From positions 106,206 through 136,932 of the forward strand of contig DBTV01000029.1 of the NCBI GenBank assembly GCA_002307235.1: a stretch of 30,727 nt of DNA. The letters are read 5' to 3'. A model generated the notes under the pieces. The model did not search any database, was not told the DNA's origin, and saw only the letters and a list, made by a program, of their open reading frames with translations. Both the position numbers and the translations under genes were made by a program. Of the stretch, positions 9,701 to 17,372 are shown one piece after another. The number at the start of each line of letters is the position of its first letter. Positions within the stretch are counted from its first letter, which is position 1. The DNA is from Acidobacteriaceae bacterium UBA1307. Its GTDB lineage: Bacteria > Acidobacteriota > Terriglobia > Terriglobales > Acidobacteriaceae.

Positions 9701-9864
9701 GTCGTGGTTTGCGTCGCCGTGAGCTGCGCGCCAACAATGACGGCATGCGTGGGATCCGTGACCGTGCCCAGAATGCTGCCTGTGGCCGTGGTCTGAGCGT
9801 AGAGCGAGATTCCTGTCAACGTGGCGAATGTGAATAAGAACAGGTAGCGTACAAGTACGCGCAT
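6775..9864 (-). CDS. TonB-dependent receptor with N-terminal carboxypeptidase-regulatory-like domain
   Basis: This 1,029-residue outer-membrane protein has the layout of the large acidobacterial TonB-dependent receptors. A signal peptide (residues 1-23, ending ISLYAQ) is followed by a carboxypeptidase-regulatory-like beta-sandwich (about 27-112, with GSILGTVTDPTHAVIVGA and GTFALEGLTPGHYAVKVT). A plug domain (about 130-250, with MPLIGRDAANLAYLAPGV and VNGNIGREVNVTINGVDNKD) and a long beta-barrel ending in FGARFTF complete it. The terminal Phe is the usual signal for barrel insertion. Such receptors import bulky ligands across the outer membrane using energy from TonB-ExbBD; the ligand cannot be told from sequence. 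The start has GGAGGG three bases upstream. The gene sits downstream of another gene with the same regulatory domain, and a long AT-rich leader separates them. Confidence 0.93.
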   Translation of the reverse strand: MRVLVRYLFLFTFATLTGISLYAQTTATGSILGTVTDPTHAVIVGAQLTATQTTTGITRTTITGASGTFALEGLTPGHYAVKVTKTGFNSGSSKTELLVGQALTINYVLKPGSVDETVEVSADSVLLDVTKTSVSQEITPSQVEDMPLIGRDAANLAYLAPGVKMADSFDPTKNRSAVLSVNGNIGREVNVTINGVDNKDNSVGGTVMQLPLEGVQEFIISTQRFSAANGRSEGAAINMITKQGGNQIHGSAFSYFREQQFNANQASPDGTKSNPPYSRQFFGGSVGAPILRDKFFGFFAYERQREKTSISESGKAYTELAALQKAGLFGTVASSTVPTPFYENRYNGRLDYKINNKHTAYLSISQQSNNSINDQEDSLGDLSVGNYTQNHMNIANLTLNSAFSNTLLNTLTFGAQYWNNLITTDNNAAPLITFASSEWVGQSANVSQQSFQRKWQFKDDITKTINKHTLNFGVDYIWEPGLGGYFKANSTLEIDYGKQDPTTILAMPLGFSTPGLVTGMSLSNGDPATNVPGGTKQIGLYFQDDWKATKRLTVNLGLRWDKDVNLIGGSALVNSRTFMELKGMGSSYGVTPHDDNKDFSPRVGFSYDLTGVGKHVLRGGFGLYYGNVFQNIPLWMEQQANKTVYQGALSISNAKETVPGLNIPLSDFAYSVANVATVTAGVSAATGNLSSGATGRTMDPHYRNPYSEEFNIGYQWALAPSWVFEAEYTHTLGLHSNVDVNINYIDPTSGNRVMSSAFTTYANANCGGTDYCVLGRTMNNEAIGRTRYDGMNLSLRHQLDRHFSLTANYTLSRAVGYAINSGGNPSNGSSYHNYPHDPRHPLASWDFGPTPYDELHHITVSGIAKLPFGLEASPILQFGTGRPYDMNSGVDVLGLGSGYSRPVIVPNSDPTNYTYYASYFEDDANSDDPGLTARACLDAGNCHIVSYNKLRGQDYFELDARLSKNLKFRGKNLQLNFQGFNLTNRANYGNNFTETITSSNFGKASGFMNPTSSSTAKAFVGEFGARFTF

Positions 9865-10154
9865 GTGCCCTCCAAATTTATCTAGTCAATACTTCGTCTG
9901 CCGTTTTTACTGAAAAAGGCAGGCGAAAATATGAACCCGTGTGTAATTTCGAATCACGAATTTGACTCATTCTTGTTGATCTCGCATAAGGAAACGATGG
10001 GGAATCTTACTTTTTATCGGAAAATAGAAGAGGAGCGTTTTTTTCGTATCTTATTTTATTTGTATAACTTGTAAGATAATAGCCGAAAGGGAAAAGATAT
10101 CTTTATCAAGGTGTAATGCAAGTGGAGTACTGCGAGGGTTTACCTTACAGGAAG
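9865..10154. promoter_or_regulatory. AT-rich intergenic region upstream of the receptor gene
   Basis: This stretch is far richer in A and T than its surroundings. It holds a 12-bp perfect palindrome AAAGATATCTTT (10093-10104), a 7-bp inverted repeat TATCTTA/TAAGATA with an 18-base spacer (10047-10078), and a hairpin with CTGCC/GGCAG and a T/A-rich stem (about 9898-9922) in the receptor leader. I could not settle on one promoter. The palindromes are plausible operators, but no protein can be assigned. Confidence 0.4.
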
Positions 10155-10190
10155 CCCGCATGGCTTTGGGGTCAACCAAAGACATGCGGG
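10155..10190 (-). terminator. Hairpin after the gene at 10207, possible terminator
   Basis: A 15-base stem with one G/A mismatch (CCCGCATG core, 10155-10169 with 10176-10190, loop of six) lies just after a leftward stop codon. There is no strong T-run on the minus strand, so termination efficiency is doubtful. Confidence 0.5.
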
Positions 10191-10206
10191 ACGGAGAGAA
10201 GAAGGA

Positions 10207-11307
10207 TTATTTTCCTTTGGAGGTAAAGTGGCGCAGCACAAACTCCTGCAGCGTGGTGCTCAACATGCGCTCGGCGGTGCTGACGGCGAAGTTGCCGAAG
10301 ACCAGACCAGCGCCACGATTTGACTCTGGATAGTAGAGATTCGACAGGGAGGCCGATCCCAGATCGCCGCCCAGGCTTGAGTAGTTGGGCTGCCATTTGC
10401 CGTTGTCTCCCTTGCAGATGAACGGGGCCATCAGCGCATGGCGCAGGCGGGAGGCATTGCTGCCGGTTCCCTGATAGTAGTAGCGCGGATCCTGATGCAG
10501 CAGTGAGGGAAGAACAGCGCCGCCCAGCATGATGTCGGTAAAGCCGTCGGCTGCGGTGGCGCCCACACGCTGTCCGTAGCCCAGCCAGCCCTGCTGGTAG
10601 TTTGGCGTATCCGAGGCTTGCTTGATGCTGGCCAAAAACAGCACGCCACCCATGGTGACCGGATCGGTCGATGTTCTCAGGGCGAGTTTGTACTTCAGCT
10701 TGGTGGTGAGCGGAACCGCGTCAGCCGAGTTGTAGACGACGTAAAAGTTCGGAATAAAGCCGAGAACACGCTGCTTTTCGGCCAGTTCAACCTGTTCGGT
10801 GGCGATTTCTACCTGATCGCCGCGCACCGTGACCGAAACCTCTCCGCCTTCGAGCCGGAGAACGAGTTTCGACAGAATCGCCTGCTGCCCCGGTGCCAGA
10901 TTCATCAGCGGCGAGGTCCAGGAGATGAATCCCTTGCAGGTGACCGTTAGCCGGTAGCTGGTGCTGGCGGGCAGGCCGGTGAAGTCAAAGCCGCCGTTGT
11001 CGTTGGCGATGGTCACGCGGTGCTTGTGGGTGCTCAACTCGTCGAGGGCAATCGTCGCGCCGGGCACCACGTCGCCGTTGGTGTCGGTGACGGTGCCGAT
11101 AAAGCCGCCGGTATCTTGCGCCGGGGAGCCAGGCACGGTTTTTTGCAGGGAATTCGCGGAGTGGGAGGTGTCAGACTGTCTCTGATCGGCGGATCCTGAA
11201 GCGTCGCCGGTGGCGTTGATGGCTTGCGCGCCTGCCTGCAGGCTGCAGGCTCCGACAGCCGCGCCAAAGATCAGGATTGCCGAAATACGGTTCAAATACG
11301 GTTGCAT
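10207..11307 (-). CDS. Exported carboxypeptidase-regulatory-like domain protein
   Basis: The product is about 366 residues. A signal peptide (1-28, ending SLQAGAQA) is followed by a Ser/Asp/Gln-rich low-complexity stretch, then a carboxypeptidase-regulatory-like domain (about 66-150, with GGFIGTVTDTNGDVVPGATI and GGFDFTGLPASTSYRLTV). The C-terminal region of some 200 residues (including LPSLLHQDPRYYYQGTG) I cannot assign; its Gly- and aromatic-rich character suggests an outer-membrane or surface location (inference). The ATG at 11307 starts the signal peptide; the frame stays open 80 codons further upstream through a folded leader, which has no coding character. The ribosome site is weak (AGGT). 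The next gene downstream is a TonB-dependent receptor with the same kind of domain, so the two may act at the same outer-membrane site. The function is unknown. Confidence 0.83.
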   Translation of the reverse strand: MQPYLNRISAILIFGAAVGACSLQAGAQAINATGDASGSADQRQSDTSHSANSLQKTVPGSPAQDTGGFIGTVTDTNGDVVPGATIALDELSTHKHRVTIANDNGGFDFTGLPASTSYRLTVTCKGFISWTSPLMNLAPGQQAILSKLVLRLEGGEVSVTVRGDQVEIATEQVELAEKQRVLGFIPNFYVVYNSADAVPLTTKLKYKLALRTSTDPVTMGGVLFLASIKQASDTPNYQQGWLGYGQRVGATAADGFTDIMLGGAVLPSLLHQDPRYYYQGTGSNASRLRHALMAPFICKGDNGKWQPNYSSLGGDLGSASLSNLYYPESNRGAGLVFGNFAVSTAERMLSTTLQEFVLRHFTSKGK

Positions 11308-11332
11308 GAGTTTACCTGTCGCTGTCACGGAA

Positions 11333-11498
11333 GATCGCTGGGACAGCGACCTTTCGTGGCGCGTGCGCATCGCGCACTTGCTCGGTACTGCTCCTCTCGT
11401 GGTTGAATGCGCCTGATCGTTCAGGCCCGAGGGCAGTACGTTCTCTTTCCGGTGCGTGCGCACTTCGGACAGTGGCACATTCTCTTCGTTAAGACGAA
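11333..11498 (-). promoter_or_regulatory. Structured 5' leader, candidate cis-regulatory RNA
   Basis: On the minus strand the 190 bases before the 11307 start hold four compact helices in a row. The first is TTCGT/ACGAA (11485-11498). The second is an 11-bp stem with one bulge (11385-11396 with 11429-11439) that encloses a perfect 6-bp hairpin GCCTGA/TCAGGC (11411-11426). The third is GTGCGC/GCGCAC (11363-11377), and the fourth is an 8-bp stem with a 3-base loop (11333-11351). The last helix sits about 25 bases before the start codon. I do not recognise a known riboswitch class. The rest of the 350-base gap holds only the hairpin at 11590-11621. Confidence 0.45.
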
Positions 11499-11589
11499 TA
11501 TCGGATCGCGAAAGACCACGCACCCGACGGCTGCAAAAATCTTCCATTCATTCGTAACGGGGAAAGGGAAAATTTGCAGACCAACCACC

Positions 11590-11621
11590 AAAAGCTATTT
11601 TAAATGACAAAGATAGCTTTT
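11590..11621 (-). terminator. Probable terminator of the activase operon
   Basis: Leftward of the activase stop, a 9-bp stem AAAAGCTAT/ATAGCTTTT with a 14-base loop ends in four T. The stem is AT-rich, so it may be weak. Confidence 0.55.
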
Positions 11622-11657
11622 TGGCCTCCTTCGCTCCCGCATGGAGCACGTCTTGTA

Positions 11658-14600
11658 TTAAGACTCCATTCCGAGGCCAAGGGATTCATGGATACGGCCT
11701 TGTTGCGAAGAAATTGCTGCCGGAGGCCGTTTCTCAGCTCCTGCGGCATTGAATTGCTTCCGGTACTGGCGCAGAAAGTAGTCGATGGTTTCGACGCGAA
11801 TGCGGATCGAGGCCAGCGGGCAGTTTTCGTCCAGATCGCGGAAGGAAAAATGCGGTTTGCCGGAGCGCTCGGCGATCAACTCGAGCGTTTGCGACAGAAA
11901 CGCATCATGGCCGCACTTGAAGTTCGACAGCTCGACCGAGATCAGATTCGGATGCCGTGCGACGAACTTTGCCGCCCACAGTTTTTGATTCGAGCTGGCT
12001 GAAAAGGTGTGCTTCCAGACGTCGGAGAGGTCGTCGGGGGCCGTGATGGCGCCTGCGCGCACCTCCTCGCCGAAGAGACGATCGAGCAGGTCGGTATCCA
12101 TCGGCAAAAGGCTCTGCGAAAAGATCGGATAGCCCTTGCGTTGCAGCTCATCGAGAATACCGTGATTCAGGCCCGGGTCGTGGTGATAGGGCCGGCCGAG
12201 CATCACCAGGCCGATTTCACCACGGGCTTCAAGGGTGTCGATGGTGGTGCGTGCCTGCTGACGGAAGCGCGCTTCAAAGCTTTCCCAGGCGGCATAGGCG
12301 ATCTCGACCGCGCGGGCGTTCTCGTCCCAGTCGAGGCCGAGAAGATCCTTCCAGGCCAGGTACATCTGGTAGCGGAACAGCGAGCGGTCCTTCATGTCGA
12401 GGACCGGATTGACGTAGGTGACGCCCGCCCGCTCGAACCAGTTCACCGAGCGCCAGAAGGCGGATTTGACGGCCTCGGGCGTGGCCGAGCCCGACGGGCA
12501 GGAGTTCGATCCGGCGCAACCCGTGAGCGAGCTCGTCAGAATGTCGAACATCGGAAAAAAGATGGCATCGAGCGGCCGTTTCTTTGTGCCTTCCAGAAGT
12601 TCATATACATGCGAGATCGCCACCTTCGACGGATAGCACGGGTCAACCGGTGAAAATCCCGCGGCCTGCTGATAGCTCTTTGCATTCGAGTAGCGCGAGT
12701 AGTGCAGATGCTTGGCGGGAATGCCGAGGCTCTCGAAGTAGGCCGAAAACAGCGGCGCGTAGGTGTAGAGGCTGAGCGCGCGCGGCATGCCGATGTGCAA
12801 TGTGGCGCGCTCGGTGCGGCGCTCGTTGGTGCGTTTGCGAAACCAGCCGGATTTGAACTCGGCCGCGGGAGCGTTGGTTGCCGCCCAGACCTGCGTACCG
12901 GCCAGTTGCACGTAGTTCGGATTGCTTTGCGTCACCGAGGTGCGCGCGGCCTGCGCTTGACGGGCGGCCTCGGCATTTTCAGCCTCGCCGCGTTCGCAGG
13001 TGGCAATGATCACGCGCCGCGCAGGCTCTTCGTCGTGCGCTTCCAGGTCGAGAAAGGTGCGCATGCAGTGGTTGGCGCAGAAGCCGCAACGCGTGCTCTC
13101 ATCGCGACGCATCGCATAGCGCAGCGCGTCGAGTTGCGCAAAGCCGCAGAAGCTGCTGGCGCGGTCATCTTCTTTGCGCTGTTCCATGGCCTCAAGAGCC
13201 GCGCCAATTGCGCCCGCTTCGCTGCAGTGGGGGTGCACGGCGATCTCGGGCGTACCCTCGCCATGAAAGTGTTCGCGGATGAAGTCGACCTCGGCCTTGA
13301 CCACGGCCAGGTTGCGCTGCGTGCCGCCCTGCAGCACGAAGTGGCGGCCGAGCGAGGCGGTGTTCGAGATGCCTGCGACGTAAAGAAAAACGTTCTTCGG
13401 CAGCACCGCAGCGAGCCCGGCCAGAATTTCTTCCGGTTGCCAGCCCTGCCGCTGGAAGTTGACGATGTCCGATTGCAGAAAGACCGCGCAGCCGTAGCTG
13501 AACTGCGGAATGCGCCGGGCGCGGAAGGCGGTTTCCGCAAAGCGCTCGACGGGAATGCCGATCTGCTCGGCGGCGGCTTGCAGAAAGTATCCGTTGCCGG
13601 CCGAGCACTGCGTGTTCAGCTTGAAGTCACGCACCGCGCCGTTGTGCAGCAGAATAATCTTGATGTCCTGGCCGCCGACGTCGATGATGGTTTCGACCTT
13701 GGGAAAGAGGCGTTGCGAGGCCTTGGCGTGCGCCACGGTTTCGACCACTTCCACGTCGCCGCCGAGCACGCGCTTGAGCAGTGCCTTCGAGTAGCCGGTG
13801 GTTCCGAGGCCGAGCACCTCAACCTGCGGAGAGATCTTTACGAGCGCCTCGTGCAACTCAGCGAGCACGCGCGCGGCGTCGGCCAGCGGATCGTTTTCGC
13901 TGAGGCGATAGGCGCTGGCGACGACCTCGCCCGCGTTGTCGAGCGCGACGGCCTTGGTCGAGGTCGAGCCGCCGTCGATGCCCAGATACACGGCCAGTGG
14001 CGCGCTCTGCGGCGCGCGTGGCGTGCGTGCGGGCAGGGAATAGTTCTTCCGGAAATCTTCTAACTCTTCATCGCTTGCGCAAAGCCCTTGCGTGGCGCTT
14101 GAGCCTTGTTGGGCCGCGCCGTCGCGCGTGCGCAGGTGGGCCACGAGCGCTTCGGTGCCCTGATAGCTGGTCGATTGCTGCTCGATCTCTTTCCATCCAA
14201 ATTCAATCGCGCCGAGCGCCGCGTAGAACTCGGCATTTTCCGGCAACTGAATCATCTCGTCGAGCGAGGCACCGGCCGGCAGCGGAACCTGCTTGTGCTC
14301 CCACAGCCGCTCAAGGCCGCGCTTCCAGGCCACGCGCAGACCGGGGAAGAAGGTGTTTGGGCCGCCGAGCAGCAGCACCTTGGGCCAGAGCGTGTGGCCG
14401 CGCGTGAGCACGGAGAGATTCTGCAGAACAATGGCCTGAAACAGCGAGGCCATCAGTTGATCGGAGGGCGTGCCCTGCTTCATCAGGCCGGTGATGTCGG
14501 TCTCGGCAAAGACGCCGCATTTGCCGGCGATGGCGTGCGTGGGCACTTCGGCGTAATCACGGCGCAGCAGCTCCTCATTCGGAACGTGGAGCTTGGCGGC

Positions 14601-15086
14601 AATCTTTTCGATGACCACGCCGGTGCCGCCCGCGCACTTGTCGTTCATGGTGGCGATCTTCTTGCGCGTGCCTTCGACCTTGCCCTCTTCAAAGAGCACG
14701 ATCTTGGCGTCCTGCCCGCCAAGCTCAATCACCGAGCGCACATCCGGGTGCAGCGCCTCGACGGCGACGCTGACCGCGGCAACCTCTTGCACGAAGCGTG
14801 CGCCGAGCAATGCGGCGATGGCCTGTCCGCCGCTGCCGGTCATAAACAGATGCATATCGCCGTCGGCCACGCTCAGCTCATGCTTCATCTCGCGCAACAG
14901 TGCGAGCACGGTCTCCGGCTGGCGGCTCTCATGCTTCTGGTAGCGATGGAACAAGAGCGCGCGGCTTTCGGGCGTGCGCACGACCACCTTCACGGTAGTC
15001 GAGCCCACGTCGATGCCCACCAGATACTGCGGCGTGGTCCAGCTTGTTGTCGTCGTTTCCCGCTTTTGTGCGTGTTTCCGTTCCAT
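11658..15086 (-). CDS. Double-domain acyl-CoA dehydratase activase (HgdC/BadF family) with DUF2229 region
   Basis: This 1,142-residue cytoplasmic protein has two activase (ASKHA ATPase) domains in tandem. The first (about 20-300) has VGIDVGSTTVKVVV, ELGGQDAKIVLF and cluster cysteines Cys151 and Cys190. The second (about 366-635) has YLGIDGGSTSTKAVAL, DVGGQDIKIILL, Cys494 and Cys533. Both pairs are 39 residues apart, the same spacing as Cys127/Cys166 of the Acidaminococcus activator, where two subunits share one 4Fe-4S cluster; here the two halves could share it within one chain. A Cys-rich patch (Cys667, 670, 674, 697) and a DUF2229-type region (about 760-1100, with Cys817, 857, 863, 1058, 1089) follow. 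Family activases use ATP hydrolysis to push an electron onto a partner iron-sulfur enzyme. The start is 2 bases after the stop of the partner gene (15089-16867). The substrate of the pair is unknown. Confidence 0.9.
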   Translation of the reverse strand: MERKHAQKRETTTTSWTTPQYLVGIDVGSTTVKVVVRTPESRALLFHRYQKHESRQPETVLALLREMKHELSVADGDMHLFMTGSGGQAIAALLGARFVQEVAAVSVAVEALHPDVRSVIELGGQDAKIVLFEEGKVEGTRKKIATMNDKCAGGTGVVIEKIAAKLHVPNEELLRRDYAEVPTHAIAGKCGVFAETDITGLMKQGTPSDQLMASLFQAIVLQNLSVLTRGHTLWPKVLLLGGPNTFFPGLRVAWKRGLERLWEHKQVPLPAGASLDEMIQLPENAEFYAALGAIEFGWKEIEQQSTSYQGTEALVAHLRTRDGAAQQGSSATQGLCASDEELEDFRKNYSLPARTPRAPQSAPLAVYLGIDGGSTSTKAVALDNAGEVVASAYRLSENDPLADAARVLAELHEALVKISPQVEVLGLGTTGYSKALLKRVLGGDVEVVETVAHAKASQRLFPKVETIIDVGGQDIKIILLHNGAVRDFKLNTQCSAGNGYFLQAAAEQIGIPVERFAETAFRARRIPQFSYGCAVFLQSDIVNFQRQGWQPEEILAGLAAVLPKNVFLYVAGISNTASLGRHFVLQGGTQRNLAVVKAEVDFIREHFHGEGTPEIAVHPHCSEAGAIGAALEAMEQRKEDDRASSFCGFAQLDALRYAMRRDESTRCGFCANHCMRTFLDLEAHDEEPARRVIIATCERGEAENAEAARQAQAARTSVTQSNPNYVQLAGTQVWAATNAPAAEFKSGWFRKRTNERRTERATLHIGMPRALSLYTYAPLFSAYFESLGIPAKHLHYSRYSNAKSYQQAAGFSPVDPCYPSKVAISHVYELLEGTKKRPLDAIFFPMFDILTSSLTGCAGSNSCPSGSATPEAVKSAFWRSVNWFERAGVTYVNPVLDMKDRSLFRYQMYLAWKDLLGLDWDENARAVEIAYAAWESFEARFRQQARTTIDTLEARGEIGLVMLGRPYHHDPGLNHGILDELQRKGYPIFSQSLLPMDTDLLDRLFGEEVRAGAITAPDDLSDVWKHTFSASSNQKLWAAKFVARHPNLISVELSNFKCGHDAFLSQTLELIAERSGKPHFSFRDLDENCPLASIRIRVETIDYFLRQYRKQFNAAGAEKRPPAAISSQQGRIHESLGLGMES

Positions 15087-15088
15087 GG

Positions 15089-16867
15089 TTAGGACTTGAA
15101 CTCCTGCGTGGATTGCATGGATTCGAGCGCCCGTGTTGGTTTTTCGGTGGCGCTGCCGATGTAGGCTCCCGTCGGCTCATTCGAGTGCGCGGACATGATC
15201 TTGTCTGCATGGAGCAGAAAGTTCGCGGCCGTTGAAACCACGCCCGGGTGGCGGGGAATGGGGCAGAGCGGGTGACGCAGTTCGCGATGCGTGGCCACGA
15301 AGGCGCGAATCTCGTCGAGCGAATGATGCACCTTGGCGAGGGTCTGCGTGAACTCGAGCTCGGCCTTGGCCTTGGCCTCCGACAGCGCCATCTGCACGCG
15401 GCTGTAGGCGTTGATGGCGCCCTCGGCGGCGGTTTCGATCGAAAGAAAGTTGACCTCGGCGAAGCGCTCGACGAGGGCGGCCTGCACGGCGTCGGATTGC
15501 ACCGAGGGCAGGCAGCCGAAGGGCTTGAGCGCCAGCACCATGTGGCAGCTCTTGTGTTTGCGCATGGTGTAGAGCGTTTTGCCGATCTCGAGATGACCTT
15601 CGCCGCCGCGTAACTGCGTGTTGAAGTAGGGCTCGGCCAGCTCGGCCAGAACCTTTTGCGAGGGCAGGCTGTAGTCTTCCATCTTCATCAGCCGCGCCAG
15701 TTTCAAAAAATGGTGCAGATAGATCTTGACGCCCACGTCGTAGCCGAGCATTGCGGCATGGCGTCGCAGGCGCAGCTTGCCGCGTTGCAACCAACGCCGG
15801 CGCGGCGTCTCGCACAATTCCTTTTGCAGACGGAAGTGCACCTTTTCGCGGCGTTGATGCGCCAGGTACAGAATCCAGGTGCTGATTGGCTCGATCGAAA
15901 CTTCGGCACCCTCTTTTTCAAGAAACTCGTGCATGCGGAAGTTGCCGTCGCTTTCGGTCATCTGCGCCCAGAACTCGCCGATCACCTTGACCACCGGGCG
16001 CACGCGCAGCCAGTCGATTTCGACGGCATTCAGTTCGGCCGTGGCCTGCGTCAGCACGGGCTTGAGCGCGTCGCTGTACAGATGCGTGCCCAGCTTGCCG
16101 AGGGTGTTCGGAATCCGGTAGAGGCGCGATGTGCGCTCGGGGCAGAGCAGGCGCGGCAGGTGCTCGCCCAGTTCGAAGCCGGGGTTTTCGCGCATGTGGG
16201 CGGCAAGAATTCCGGTCATGGATTCGATGGCGCGCTCGGTTGCTCCGGCCCGCTTTTCATAGGGCTTCAGCTTGTGCTGGATGATGTTGAGCAGGTCGCC
16301 GAGCACGAACGAGTGGAAGGCGTTCATGCCGAAGTCGACGGAAAATTGCAGGCCACTGTGGCCGGTTTCGGCGTGGATGCCCTTGTCCTGAGAGAAGGAG
16401 AGTACGCGGAAGCCCTCATAACCAGCGGCATTCAGCGCCAGCCGGAACTGCGACTCGTACATGCCGAAGCGGCACGGGCCGCCGCAGGCCGCGGTGAAGT
16501 AAACATAGTTGCGCACGATCTGCTGGCGCGACTGTCCCTCAGCTTCCTTCTGCTGCAAAAAGCGAATCAGGTTGCCGACCGTGAAATAGACCGGATTGCA
16601 CATGCCGCTCGAGCAGTATTCCTTGCCGATTTCATGCGCGGCGCGGTCGGTTTCCGGCAAGTGCTGGCAGCGATAGCCGGCACCGGCCAGAAGCCCCTCA
16701 ATGAGTTGCTCGTGCTTCCAGGTAAGACCTCCGAAAAGGATCGTAGCCTCTGCGCGATCCTCGGCCGTAAAGGCTTCTTCGCGCGGCCGTATCGGCTTCT
16801 GTTGCGAAGCCTTGCCGCTGGATTTCAGCGATTCGCACTCTTCGACTGCCTGCTCGACAGAGCTCAT
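15089..16867 (-). CDS. 2-hydroxyacyl-CoA dehydratase D-component-like iron-sulfur protein
   Basis: The 592-residue cytoplasmic protein resembles the D-component (HgdB/HGD-D) fold that accepts an electron from an ATP-driven activase. The N-terminal part has FGGLTWKHEQLIEGLLAGAG, then EYCSSGMCNP (Cys85, Cys90) and ACGGPCRFGMYE (Cys128, Cys132), which are likely cluster ligands. A C-terminal HKSCHMVLALKPFGCLPS adds more conserved cysteines. Known relatives include dehydratases of 2-hydroxyacyl-CoA and the double-cubane-cluster proteins, which reduce small molecules at an Fe8S9 cluster; sequence alone does not decide which applies here. The ATG at 16867 has an AGGAG site 4 bases before it and was preferred over an in-frame ATG 26 codons upstream, which lacks support. 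It is first in a tight operon with the activase. No CoA-transferase or electron-transfer flavoprotein gene is nearby, so a fermentation role is not indicated. Confidence 0.88.
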   Translation of the reverse strand: MSSVEQAVEECESLKSSGKASQQKPIRPREEAFTAEDRAEATILFGGLTWKHEQLIEGLLAGAGYRCQHLPETDRAAHEIGKEYCSSGMCNPVYFTVGNLIRFLQQKEAEGQSRQQIVRNYVYFTAACGGPCRFGMYESQFRLALNAAGYEGFRVLSFSQDKGIHAETGHSGLQFSVDFGMNAFHSFVLGDLLNIIQHKLKPYEKRAGATERAIESMTGILAAHMRENPGFELGEHLPRLLCPERTSRLYRIPNTLGKLGTHLYSDALKPVLTQATAELNAVEIDWLRVRPVVKVIGEFWAQMTESDGNFRMHEFLEKEGAEVSIEPISTWILYLAHQRREKVHFRLQKELCETPRRRWLQRGKLRLRRHAAMLGYDVGVKIYLHHFLKLARLMKMEDYSLPSQKVLAELAEPYFNTQLRGGEGHLEIGKTLYTMRKHKSCHMVLALKPFGCLPSVQSDAVQAALVERFAEVNFLSIETAAEGAINAYSRVQMALSEAKAKAELEFTQTLAKVHHSLDEIRAFVATHRELRHPLCPIPRHPGVVSTAANFLLHADKIMSAHSNEPTGAYIGSATEKPTRALESMQSTQEFKS

Positions 16868-17337
16868 GTCGCTCCTTGCTGGTTTAAGATTCCGCGGAGA
16901 TGTCTCTTTACCCGTGTCGATGGAGGCACTGGGATACACCCTCACATCGAGTGAGACGAAAGAGAATCCTCTCGGGTTCGCTCTTTCTTCGGAGGAATGT
17001 TTTTGCGGGACCTTTTATTGCAACGGACCAAAAGCGCCACGTCTCTTGTCCCAAAAATGGCTGAAAGAGAAGGGGGGCTCAGTTCCGCATGTATCCAACG
17101 CCCGGGTGTCGATGCCGTCGTCGAGCCAGTGTGGAGATGGGCAGAGTACGGGGGCAAGCAGGCGTGAAACCGTCCGGTGAAGGACGGAAATATTTCAATG
17201 CCATCTATATTTTAACGCGATGTGGTTCTGTTCGTTGCGTGAAAGATCCTGGGGTGGTTCCAGCCCGTTTTTTTGACCGCTTCCCCTGTATGGCTCGGGC
17301 AGTCTAATGTGAGACTGTGCATTTCGCGAAAAAAGGA
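16868..17337. other. Intergenic region between divergent operons, with several hairpins
   Basis: No gene is supported in these 470 bases. In the leftward leader there is a 9-bp stem with one bulge (16918-16926 with 16940-16949) and GAAAGAG/CTCTTTC (16958-16987). Nearer the rightward gene there is a perfect 6-bp hairpin CCGTCC/GGACGG (17170-17187). There is also a weak GC hairpin with a run of seven T (17251-17274) that looks like a + strand terminator with no gene before it. Promoters for both sides must be here, but I could not pick convincing boxes. Confidence 0.35.
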
Positions 17338-17372
17338 ATGTGCATGGAAATCATCAGGAGGTTGAGCCAAAC

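Noticed and set aside
12702..14063. 453-codon open frame on the + strand
   Set aside because: Antisense to the activase gene, with no motif.
17089..17200. Possible cobalamin-type riboswitch before the BON lipoprotein
   Set aside because: The GC-rich stretch lacks the conserved cobalamin box and the expected helices.
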